The notes under the pieces are model-generated. The model searched no databases and was not told where the DNA came from. It was given only the letters and a program-made list of their open reading frames with translations. Both the position numbers and the translations under genes were made by a program. A stretch of DNA of 64,000 bases from Euryodendron excelsum (lineage: Eukaryota; Streptophyta; Magnoliopsida; Ericales; Pentaphylacaceae), in contig CM065389.1 of the NCBI GenBank assembly GCA_033060915.1, forward strand, positions 13,122,001-13,186,000, in the 5' to 3' direction. Shown here one piece after another: positions 49,295-58,849 of the stretch. Within the stretch, counting starts at the first letter, position 1. Each line of letters opens with the position of its first letter.

Positions 49295-50140
49295 GTCAAC
49301 CCCATGTTCAAGTCATAGATTGGCCGTAATGTAGAGGTCTACGTGAATGATATGTTGGTGAAGAGCAAGGAGGCCACCAACCACCTGCGGGACCTCGTAG
49401 AGACGTTCCAAACTCTCCGCAAGTACCGAATGAAACTCAACCCCACCAAGTGTGCCTTCGGCATCGCCTCGGGCAAGTTCTTGGGCTTCATGGTGTCACA
49501 GAGGGGGACTGAGGCAAACCCAGAGAAGATCCAAGCCATCATCGACATGTAGGGGCCCCCGACGACAAAGGACGTTCAGTGCCTGGCAGGACGTGTTGTT
49601 GCCCTGAATAGGTTCATCTCTCGGTCCACCGACAAGTGTCTGCCGTTCTTCAAGATCCTACGCAAGGCATTCGAGTGGAATGAGGAGTGTGAAGTAGCCT
49701 TTGGTCAATTCAAACAATTCCTGAGCTTAGTCCCACTGCTCAGCCAAACCGTCCCAGGGGAGGAATTGTTTCTCTATTTGGTTGTGTCGGCAACAACAGT
49801 GAGCTCAGCTCTTGTCTGAGAAGAAGGGGGGGATCCAAAAGCCAGTATATTACACCAGTCATGCCTTACGTGGAGCGGAGGAATGGTACCCGAAGATGGA
49901 ACTCATGGCCCTTGCGCTGGTGACTACAGCCCGACGCTTGAGGCCCTACTTTCAAGCCTACACGATCGTGGTTCTCACTGACCAGCCCCTGAAGCACATC
50001 CTACACAAGCCCGAGACGTCAGGGCGACTAGTGAAATGGTCCGTTGAACTTAGCTAGTTCGACATCCACTACCAACCCCGACTGGCGATCAAAGGGCAGG
50101 CTACTGCGGATTTCATCGTAGAATTCACGAACCCGCCCCC
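49295..50140 (+). pseudogene. Tat reverse transcriptase C-terminus and RNase H
   Basis: RT resumes in frame after [25 protein letters not shown], then [20 protein letters not shown], then RNase H (ALNRFISRSTDKCLPFFKIL, QKPVYYTSHALRGAEEWYPK, RPYFQAYTIVVLTDQPLKHI). The catalytic YVDD is YVND, so the polymerase active site is lost. Stops: TAG 49,316 (expected Gln), TAG 49,552 (expected Gln), TGA 49,817 (probably CGA), TAG 50,055 (expected Gln). Confidence 0.9.
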
Positions 50141-50730
50141 TGCCACCCCTGAAGCTGACCTTCCCGACACCCACTGGGTCTTGAATGTTGATGGTTCTTC
50201 CACTCATGATTCCGGTGGTGCCGGCATGGTCCTCGTCACCCTCGATGGCTACAAAATGGAATATGCACTCCACTTCAAGTTCCCTGCCACCAACAATGTT
50301 GCAGAGTACGAAGCACTCATTGCCGGTCTTAGAATGGCTCAGCGAATGGGGGTAGAATAGATAGTTTTGCGAAGCGAGTCTCAATTGGTGGTGGAACAAG
50401 TCCAGGGAGAGTATGAAGCTAGAGAAGACAACATGAAGCAATATTGCCAAGTGGCGAAGAGCTTGGCTAGAAGGTTTGCGAAGATACTCCTGGAACGTGT
50501 CCCTAGATTACAGAATGAAGAGGCAGACCGACTGGCTAGGATAGCCTCCTCAAACGAGACCGACCCGAACGTCCCAATTGAGATTCTCGATTCACCAAGC
50601 ATTCAGAACCCGGAAGTCGACCAGATCGAGCCCGAATCCTCATGGATGACCCATATCAAGAACTACTTGGAGAACAGAACCCTGCCTGAAGATCGGAATG
50701 AGGCGAGGCAAATTCAATACCGTTTGAGCA
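50141..50730 (+). pseudogene. Second (archaeal-type) RNase H of Tat element
   Basis: THWVLNVDGSSTHDSGGAGM starts a second RNase H domain, followed by NNVAEYEALIAGLRMAQRMG, then SESQLVVEQVQGEYEA and RLQNEEADRLARIAS. This extra RNase H between RNase H and integrase is the hallmark of Tat-lineage gypsy elements. Asp and Glu of the first motifs remain; the third acidic position reads Glu (SES). TAG at 50,358 breaks the frame. A one-base frameshift near 50,720-50,733 separates this frame from the integrase. Confidence 0.88.
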
Positions 50731-51859
50731 GATACTCTACAAAAGGGGGCATACCATGCCGCTGCTTCGTTGCGCCAGTAAGGAAGAGGCAGACTACATA
50801 ATGCGGGAGGTCCACGAAGGGGTGTGTAGGAACCACTCTAGTGGCCGGTCTCTTGGCAAGAAGATACTACGAACGGCCTTCTATTGGCCCACGATCGAGA
50901 AAGATGCTCAGGAATTCGTTAAGAAGTGTGACAAGTGCCAACGGTTCGCCAGTATCCCAAGATTACCCTCGCAGGAGCTGACCCCGATCCAGACCCCTTG
51001 GCCGTTCGTGCAGTGGGGGATCGATATCGTGGGACCATTACCGCTCAGCAAAGGACATACCAAATTTGTAGTGGTGGCGATCGACTACTTCACAAAGTGG
51101 GCGGAGGTAGAGGCCCTACCGACAATCATGGAGGAGAAGATGAAGAAGTTTTTGTGACAGAATATTGTGTGCAGGTTTGGAATCCCCAAGGTTGTCATCA
51201 CGGACAACGGGAAGCAGTTCAAGGGTAGACAGTTCAACAAATTATGCACTGACCTAGGGACAAGCCACCATGCTTCGTCCCCAGAGCATCCTCAGGCAAA
51301 CGGCCAAGTTGAAGTCACCAATCGGTCCCTCTTGAAGATCCTCAAGACGAAGTTGGAGAAGGCCAAGGGCTTGTGGGCAGAGGAGCTCCATAACATCCTA
51401 TGGGCCTATAGAACAACGGAAAGAGTGTCCACGGGGCAGACGCCGTTCTCACTTACCTTCGGCACCGAAGCTGTCATCCCAGTAGAGATTGGTCTCCCTA
51501 GCCCTAGAACGGTGCAGTTCGACCCTATGACCAACGGCGAGGCCCTAAATGTGGATCTGGATCTATTAGAGGAAAGGAGACTACAGATAGCCATGAGAGT
51601 GGCGACCTACCAATAGAAGATGCGCCAGTACCACAATTCCAGAGTTCAGCCAAAAGACTTCACGACCGGGGACCTTGTTTTGAAAAGAGTCAACCAGTCG
51701 ACCAAGGATCCTAGAGAGGGAAAGCTCGGACCCAATTGGGAAGGACCCTACCAGGTGGTCGGCAGTACCAGAAAGGGGATATACAGGTTAAAGAACTCAG
51801 AAGGCAAGGAGCTCCCGCACCCGTGGCACGCAGAACATCTAAGGAAGTACTACACTTGA
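50731..51859 (+). pseudogene. Tat integrase
   Basis: After the frameshift the frame reads ILYKRGHTMPLLRC, then the HHCC zinc region (EVHEGVCRNHSSG ... KKCDKCQRF, about 50,810-50,945). The DDE core follows: GIDIVGPLP (D near 51,022), ITDNGKQFKG (D near 51,200) and PQANGQVEVTNRSLLK (E near 51,310). A C-terminal region ends KELPHPWHAEHLRKYYT and TGA at 51,857-51,859. Stops: TGA 51,155 (expected Trp) and TAG 51,614 (expected Gln). All catalytic residues remain, but the gene is broken. Confidence 0.92.
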
Positions 51860-51966
51860 AAGGCTCCTACTTGCAATTCTCCAAAATATCAATAAAAGCG
51901 ATTGTTCAACAAATTGTCCATATGTATCGACTTTGAATTTATCTACTTGCGTGGAAAAGACATTAA

Positions 51967-52345
51967 ATCTGCTCGGCCAAGTGTCGAGCAGAGCCAGAGG
52001 GTCTTAAGTGGCAATGACACAGAAATTGAATCTGCTCGGTCAAGTGCCGAGCAGAGCTAGAGGGCCTTAAGTGGCAATGGCACAGAAATTGAATCTGCTT
52101 GGCCAAGTGCCGAGCAGAGCCAGAGGGCCTTAATTGGCAATGGCACAGAAATTGAATCTGCTCGGCCAAGTGCCGAGCAGAGCCAGAGGGCCTTAAGTGG
52201 CAATGGCACAGAAATTGAATCTGCTCGGCCAAGTGCCGAGCAGAACTAGAGAGCCTTTAGTGGCAATGGCACATAAATTGAATCTGCTCGGCGGTTGGCC
52301 GAGCAGATCCAGAAGGCCTTCTTTGCTCAGAAATGAGCAAAGAAG
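51967..52345 (+). repeat. Six 63-bp hairpin repeats downstream of pol
   Basis: Six units at exact 63-bp spacing (starts near 51,967, 52,030, 52,093, 52,156, 52,219, 52,282). Most contain CTGCTCGG, a 7-nt loop and CCGAGCAG, a perfect 8-bp hairpin. The array lies between the integrase stop and the 3' end of the antisense gene. Confidence 0.92.
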
Positions 52346-52580
52346 AACCTGTTCGGTTATAGTTTCCGGTCAGGTCCCCGTCAGCGCTCACAAGTGTTCT
52401 ACACGTCACTCCAGTCAAATGCTCAGAAGATATAGCAAGCCCAGAGAGTAAGAACAAAATGTGATTTCATTGATGCAATAAGATGTACAAGGCAGAACGC
52501 CCCTTACAAAGAAAAAAAAAATGACAAAAGAAAAGCAAAAAGGCAACTAGTGAAGCAAAACAAGAGGGCCCAAGCTACAC

Positions 52581-54868
52581 TCAAGTCTGAGCGTGCTCGG
52601 CCATTTGTCCCTTAGCATCGGCGCCCTGAGCATCAACGACCTGGTCACTCGCAGTGGTTTCTGGCTGAGCCTCGGCGATCTGGCCTTCCCCAGCAATATC
52701 CGTCTGGGCCCCCTCTTCGGCCACTTGGTGAGTAGCATCCTAGCCATCCATAGGCGGGACTCCGTCAAGAGGGTCTAGACTTGAGAAGTCCGACTCGGGA
52801 TATTTCTTAAACGCCTGCTTCCGAGCCACCTCGAAGCCCATGAGAAAAGTGGGCTCTAACAGGGCCTGAAAGTCGTCCCCTTTCTTGAACTCCTCAATGG
52901 CTTCGGCCATCGCCTTCTTGAGCTCCTCGCCGTGGGCCGCTATTGTTCTCTCTAGCTCGTGCCTTTTGGCCTCCTCGGCCGAGAAGCTCAACAGTTGCTT
53001 GTTGGCTTACCTAGCGAGCCTTTTGTTGTCGACCCGAGCCAACTAGAGCTCCTCAAGGGCTAAGTCCCTTTCTGCTCGGGTGGCCAAGACATCGCCCTTC
53101 AGCGTTTGAACCTCCTAGACGAGCACCGAGCTGGCAACCTTCTCCTCCTGAAGGGCTTTCTCTGAAGTTCCCAGGTGGTGGCCCAAAGCCATGACCCTGG
53201 CAAGAGACTGAAAATAGAGCGATTAGAACTTAGAATGTTTCTATGTAAAGGTTGATGAAGAGCGGAAGGATAACTGAATAGGGACTCACCTTAAATAGAT
53301 CGTGGTTGGCATCTCCGACCAACCGCGAATTAGGATGCTTACTTAGCCTCATGATGTCCGAAGGCCTTATCGCCTCTGCCGCCCTCTCCCAGGCCATGTC
53401 CGAGTTATCGATGACGTTGGTCGGGGCTGAAGCTGCTGGACCGGCACGGGCTTGAGAGTCTGCCGGAACGACCGTGCCACGTCTCGGCTGTGACCCCTCC
53501 GAATACCCTAGGGGAGGCCAAACGACCATGGATACCTGCCCCTTCCCCTTTTGGGGGGACGCCTTCTTCGGAGGAGGAGGGGGAGGGGGGAGTTCCTCGG
53601 TAGCCTCGGCGGTCTTTTGGCACTTCGATCCTGAGGCGCCAGCCGCCGCCGCCCTCTTCCTGGCGAGATAGTTGATGTCGAAGCTCATGGTGGCCGGGTT
53701 AGCAGTTGGTTGAGATGCTTGGGGACCTGGCTGGATCGCTGCAATATCGGTTTGAGTGACAGTGGCAGACTGGCGATCTGCAAAGAATAACCAGAAGTGT
53801 CAGAAGGTGACCAGCATAACAGAAGCAAAAATGTACTCACTCCTCTCACGTTCTGCAGCTAAGGCTTCTCTGCTCGGTTCGGGCCCTAAGAGGTATTGGG
53901 CGAGCGCTTCGACAGTCACTAGGTCTTTGGCGGCCCGAAACTCGTGCTCTTGGACTACCTCTACGGCCGCCTTATGCTCGGCTGATAGAAGGGGCTTAAC
54001 CCGACTTGACACCCGTAGCACACCTCAGTCAGAACGGGTGACACAAGCGCAAGAGAAAAAAAGGAGACTCGGGAAAAAAGAACATACCCTTCTTACTCGG
54101 GTAACCCCATTGCCTGGGGATCCGAGCAGGGAAGTCTGTCTCCCAGGGGCAGAACTCCCAGCCCTCTCCGCTAATGAAGAAGAACCGGTCCTTCCAATTC
54201 TTGTGTGAAGAAGGAAGCTCGCCGACCAGGTCGAGCCTTGTTGACCGACCCGAGAAGTACCAGTATCCTTTCCCGTGCTCGGCTGGCTTGTAGCAGTAGG
54301 AGAATTCCACTAGAGTCAAGTCCCTCCCATCGACAATCTGCTAGAGGATCATGCAGCCTGCCATGATCCGCTAGGCGTTCGGCGATAGCTATCCCGGAGA
54401 GAGGCGTAACCTCTGCAGAATCTCCCTAACTGGCCGAGGGAACGGTAAGCAAAGGCCACCAGCCAGTGCGCCCTCGAAAATCGCTATCTCCCCCTCCTTG
54501 GGCGAACATGCCCAGTTCCTTGAGTTGGGAACCCTACACCTAACCCCCTTCGGGATCTGGTATACCGGCCGAAGGGTAACAACTTTCTCCCTATCAAGGG
54601 AGGAGGAAACCCCCACCGCCTCATACCTGGGGGCATCCTCCTTCTCCCCTGACCCGACCTCAGGGGCCCGAGCAGTGACCTCAATTGGTTGGTCCCGTTC
54701 TTCCCCGACGCCAGAATGGGTGGCCTCGACCTCCCCTGACTTTGAGACCCCCTAGGACCCCCTGGAGTTCCCCACAGAGGCCTCCTCCTGGGTCCGACGT
54801 CTCTCTACCCGATACCCACTGGAACCAGCCTCCTCCGAGTCTGAACTAACCCCCTCTGGATTTGACAT
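52581..54868 (-). pseudogene. Antisense spliced gene of Tat element (Transposase_28-like)
   Basis: Read on the minus strand from ATG at 54,868. Exon 1 (to about 54,087) has an acidic N-terminus, then VRCRVPNSRNWACSPKEGEI, FEGALAGGLCLPFPRPVREI and the LSPNA...RIMAGCMIL block. GKGYWYFSGRSTRLDLVGEL and KNWKDRFFFISGEGWEFCPW follow. This matches the plant 'putative gypsy type transposon' domain (PF04195) found in antisense ORFs of Tat-type elements. Later exons (about 53,848-54,023, 53,296-53,780, 52,581-53,207) have recognisable GT donors and pyrimidine-AG acceptors and end in a coiled-coil region (ERDLALEELQLARVDNKRLA). Stops interrupt exon 1 (three sit where Gln/Trp are expected) and later exons. 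The role of such genes is unknown. Exon borders are approximate. Confidence 0.75.
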
Positions 54869-55187
54869 TGTGTCGAGAGGCTTACAGCCCTCAATCCTAT
54901 CAAACACTGGCTTAAACAACTCACACAAATCCCCAAGGACGAATTCTAAGAATTCCGGCCTGTCAACAAACCTCGAAAAGTCGGGAATCTGCCCCCTTCC
55001 CTAAAAAACGGACACGCAGCGAGTAATAAACCAGTACATACAACCAGAAGGCAAGGCTTACCGCGTTTCGAAGCACCGGCAGCGATTTTCGAAGCAAGCC
55101 AGTGACGAGACTAGAAGGATGGCACTCTTTGGCTGGCCGGAGATGACGGAGACAACGACGATGGCGTAGGTCAGTTCGAAGTGAGTT

Positions 55188-55231
<44 letters not shown>

Positions 55232-55535
55232 GCGTATTTGGTAAAAAGTAGTAAGGGAAAATGGGGGCAACCGCCTCACAAAACTCTCCCTACACCTCTG
55301 AAATCAATGGCCCAGATGGCCTACGATGATGGGATATCAACGGCTAAAAAACGACACGTCTTTTCGACTACTGACGACCAATCCCTCGCTGCCACGTGGG
55401 GGTGAGTGAAGCAACGCGACGGCTTCAGTCATTATTGCGCCGCGCTTGCCATAAATGCGCTCTGCATTTCGTGGTCGGGCTGTCCTGAGGAATTCCTCTG
55501 ACCTCGAGCAGCTGGCTAGATGAATTGGGGGCATC
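54869..55535 (+). other. 3' untranslated region of Tat element with polypurine tract
   Basis: Noncoding; this would hold the antisense gene's promoter. It contains a (CT)n run at about 55,193-55,222. The purine-rich 'gaattgggggc' (about 55,522-55,532) immediately precedes the 3' LTR and fits the polypurine tract. Confidence 0.65.
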
Positions 55536-56149
55536 TGGTGATAGGGTTTCCCGACTAGACTAGAGATCCATCCCATGCCACCTAATCGTTGCCCGACCAG
55601 GTCTCCAGGCCATTCGTCCTCGACTTCTCGAGCTGAACAGACGCCCGCAACCGCCCTCCAATAGGGTCAGCGCCAGACCGTATCGGGGGGGGGGGGCCCA
55701 CTTCTGACACTGGCCGCCCCGGCATGCATCAGGGGCATGGGTGTGGCGTGTACTTGCAATAATCGCCACACCCTTGACACCGTTCTGACACACGCCACCT
55801 TGGAGTGTAAAGGTGGTCCTCTCAAGTATTCTAACACCATTCTGATCCCTAACCAGGAGACCGCCATGTGGAGAAACCACCTACCTCCACCATGCAAGCA
55901 TACAAGGGGAAAACTTCAGCCTCTTCACAGGTACAAAAAATATACGCAACCCTAAGATTTCTCTCCCTCCAACACTCTGAATCTAACTAGAACATTAGAG
56001 GGCCTTTGGCTCCCATCACACCGGTGGGTTTTAGTGCAGGAGATCATCGGCCGACCAAAGAGCAGTTCATCCCGGACCTGGGGGCAAGCCACTACGAGAT
56101 TGCTTCATCATCAGCTAGGACAAGCCACCACGAGATTGCTGCATCATCA
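55536..56149 (+). repeat. 3' LTR of the Tat element
   Basis: 614 bp, homologous to 28,064-28,640 but 37 bp longer. The last segment ('caagcca' to 'catcatca') is present twice (about 56,083-56,117 and 56,118-56,149). Followed by TATAT (56,150-56,154). Confidence 0.92.
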
Positions 56150-56369
56150 TATATATTCTCATTTGTTTGGAATTTGGACGTAATGAAATTAAAATTTTCA
56201 ACCTGAGAAAGACAAGGCAAAGAAAGACCCAGAGCATGCTCACAAGCACAAGATAAAGGAAGAAATTACTGCAGTTGGAGCTGGCGGGTATGCACTCCAC
56301 AAGCACCATGAGAAGAAAGAAGCAAAGGCTCATAGTCATGGAAAGAAGCATCACATCCACCTCTTTTGA

Positions 56370-57262
56370 TTTTCTAGTTGGTTGTCCATGTCTCTGTCTT
56401 CTTTATTTTCAACCGTGTTTTGTGTTATCTTTGTTGGTACTTGGCAGTGAGCAACTATATAGATTCTTAAATAATCATATGTACCCTGTTAAGTTTGCCT
56501 ACTGTTTGTAATTATTTGCCTTAATTAAATATTATTTCAGATGTTTATTATAATGTTAGTCCCTTGTCTACGTGTGTATATTATGGAGGAGTTGAAAGTA
56601 AAATATTATTTTTACAAAAAATTCATATAAAATTTGCATACAAAATAATATAGCAGTAACTGTTTCTTTTGAAGTGAAAAACTTTTATTAAGACACATCA
56701 TTTTGTTTATATAGCATCACCTGAGTTAAAAATATGCTTGATTAGATAATAATTATGCCCTTATGCAAGGCACTAAAATGCGACATGTCGGCATCAAAAG
56801 AAATAAAAAAAAAATGGTTAAGCGCAATATGAAAAGCAATACTCTTAGCAAAGTTTTGCATTTTAGTGGTGGTTTATGTAAATAAATTGAAAAATGCTAC
56901 CATTAACTACAACTGATGGTCAGTCGCTGGCTGATAGTGGCCACCTCAACTGGGACTCACTAGCTAATGGTTGGTCTAGACTGATGTGGCCATCATCAGT
57001 CGGCGACTGACCATCAGTTGCAGCTACTGGTAGCAAGGCTTAAATAAATTTTATGCTGGCAGTGGATACTCTTAGGATATAACTCTTGATCTTTATGTGC
57101 TCATGTATAGAAGTTACATCTTGATTAAGATTCTATTAATAAGAGAATAAGGTAGATTTCTATATAAACAAGACTTTTAAATAGAACTTTTATATAAAAA
57201 TAATATAGTTATTTGTAGTCCATTTATTTTAAACTAAATCATCGCTCATAATTTTGAAAATA
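56370..57262. other. 3' flank of ASR gene E, then unique sequence
   Basis: 56,370-56,600 matches the 3' flanks of genes B and D ('tgttagtcccttgtctacg' and neighbours), confirming the identity of E exon 2. Beyond that is AT-rich sequence without a gene, apart from the foldback at 56,895-57,035. Confidence 0.7.
56895..57035. repeat. Foldback element, about 50-nt arms
   Basis: Left arm 56,895-56,944 and right arm 56,985-57,035 are inverted complements at about 85%, with a perfect 18-nt core (CAACTGATGGTCAGTCGC) and TGCTACCA termini; the spacer is about 40 nt. It could be a small foldback transposon or a miRNA-like hairpin. No target duplication was found. Confidence 0.8.
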
Positions 57263-57580
57263 CTATGCCAGACCATGGCTAATTTCTTTTCTTCTTTCTT
57301 GCATGGATAATTTCCCACTTAAAAGTAAAATCATACGGACATCCATGCCCAACGTATTCGCATTCATAATGCAAATGACTTTCGCTACCATTGATTTAAT
57401 TGGTAAGTGGGACTTTCCACTGGCCACAGAAGAAGGGACTGATTTTCCAGTAAAGTTAAAGCCCAGGAAAGTGAAGGGCTGATCTGATATTAAATTAATC
57501 ATTTCTTCATAATTAAGGGATAAAATGGCCGGTGATGGGGCCCAATTGAATGGCACTTTTGGGAAGTGAATATCTGACAA
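57263..57580 (-). CDS. Unclassified 105-codon ORF
   Basis: An uninterrupted frame with ordinary amino-acid composition (MSDIHFPKVPFNWAPSPAIL at the start). I do not recognise the family. Its first codons overlap the complex inverted repeat at 57,555-57,669. It could be a captured fragment or chance; no promoter or introns are evident. Confidence 0.2.
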   Translation of the reverse strand: MSDIHFPKVPFNWAPSPAILSLNYEEMINLISDQPFTFLGFNFTGKSVPSSVASGKSHLPIKSMVAKVICIMNANTLGMDVRMILLLSGKLSMQERRKEISHGLA

Positions 57581-57669
57581 GTATGTGTGCTGGGGTAATA
57601 TCGAGAAAGGATATATTACCCCAGATATTCACTTCCCAAAAGTTCAGCCCCAGCACACATACTTGTCAG
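57555..57669. repeat. Three interlocking perfect inverted repeats
   Basis: Pair A: 57,555-57,576 with 57,622-57,643, 22 nt perfect. Pair B: 57,574-57,595 with 57,648-57,669, 22 nt perfect. Pair C: 57,590-57,601 with 57,613-57,624, 12 nt perfect. The order A-B-C-loop-C'-A'-B' cannot all pair at once, so alternative hairpins compete. Confidence 0.92.
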
Positions 57670-58849
57670 AACGTTCTATATATAGATATATATATACATC
57701 TCTTATTTTCCCATTGAGGTATTAGTAAACTAGTGAATCGTTACTGATAATTTTGATACACTCCCAATCATTGATCGAGTCTAACAGAAATAAAACCAGA
57801 ATTATAGTAGTTGTATCCAGCGCACAAGGCTCTACTTAACTCGAACCCGTGCTAAAGTGCCGAGCATATGACTTTTGCCATCGCACCAAATTACAAGCTC
57901 TAGATAAAACTGATATTATGTAGTTCTTTTTTGAATTTTTAAAATTGTTAAGGTCAATGATCCCTCTTTATCATGTGAAAGTAACAAAGATGAATCGAAG
58001 AAAATTTGCTTAGTTCATTGGACAGTGTTTTAATTAGTAGAATGGATACCGTTTTAATTATTCGTATTCATTGGACAGTGTAGACCAGGGAACAACATTT
58101 GTTTAGTTCTGATTATCCCTACACAAGGAAACACCTATTCTTTTCCAAGAATCAAACTGTTTGACCTATAGAAAAGGAGGATTCAAGGCATTCACATTCA
58201 AAAAACTAGAGGGGGGGAGGGGGGGATTGTTGTTATTCAAGATGATTTTGACCCATAAAAAGAGGATCTGAATGATTATTATTTTCCTATTCTTTTGGCT
58301 TTGCCCACTTGTTTTCTCTTTTGTGGACATAAGAGACATTTAAACACAATCAACTTTTTATAAAATGTCTAGATTCTATTCTCCCTAGAAGAGCATATCC
58401 CCTACATTAACAGAATTTATAGGTGAATAATATTATATGAGGAATGAACAACACTACAAATATGCACAGGTATTCTTTCTCAATGTGTAGCTGGGCTGCA
58501 GCCTCTTGAACAGTGTTAATAGCAGACCCCAAAACTGAGCATCAAAGAAAGGGCACTGCTATAAAAACAAACAAGATTTTGTAAAAACTTGATTACAGGC
58601 TAAAGATGCCTTCTCTTTAAATAACAGGCACATGTAGTAAAGATGTCACATCAGTTCATAAACAAAAGCTTACTATAAATTTTAAGTAAGAATATTACCA
58701 ATATATGTCAATCTCGGACTTTAGAACTGAAAAAATATGAGAGCGTGAATTTGTCTAAATTGATTAATTAACTAAAATAATTGACTATGTGATCAGTTTA
58801 ATTAAAAAGGTACGTCAATCCTATGTGTAACTTTAAACTAATAAAGTAA
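57670..58849. other. Intergenic, nothing recognised
   Basis: AT-rich sequence with an AT run near 57,680-57,700 and a G-rich run near 58,208-58,227. No gene, RNA gene or mobile-element end could be supported. Confidence 0.5.

Larger units (their letters stand above)
28064..56149 (+). mobile_element. Tat-lineage Ty3/gypsy element with nested insertions
   Basis: A 28,086-bp complex with LTRs at both ends, a primer binding site, gag, protease, reverse transcriptase, RNase H, a second archaeal-type RNase H, integrase, a hairpin repeat array, an antisense gene and a polypurine tract. Removing the nested insertions (28,877-36,465 and 38,655-49,294 with one duplication copy) leaves about 9.85 kb. 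That is a normal Tat size, allowing for some gag sequence lost at the first insertion. The second RNase H and the antisense gene place it in the Tat group. It lies in the intron of ASR gene E in the same orientation. By eye the LTRs differ at about 40 of 577 aligned sites (about 93% identity), so the insertion is not recent. Confidence 0.92.
27638..56369 (+). pseudogene. ASR gene E, exons split by a 28-kb element nest
   Basis: Exon 1 is 27,638-27,826 (63 codons): MAEQK, a run of 11 His, then [17 protein letters not shown] and GAYAL, ending at a normal GT donor. Exon 2 is recognisable at 56,202-56,369: [20 protein letters not shown], then a shortened Gly/Ala segment, then KKHHIHLF and stop. 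Spliced at the ancestral site it would give 118 residues in frame. The intron is now 28,375 bp because a Tat retrotransposon complex (28,064-56,149) sits in it; without it the intron would be about 284 bp. At the ancestral acceptor the sequence is TTTTCAA where paralogues have TTTCAG, so the AG is lost; the first exon 2 codon is also changed (His to Pro). A downstream AG (56,206-56,207) could serve as a cryptic acceptor. The exons are only slightly eroded, but normal expression is doubtful. Confidence 0.8.
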
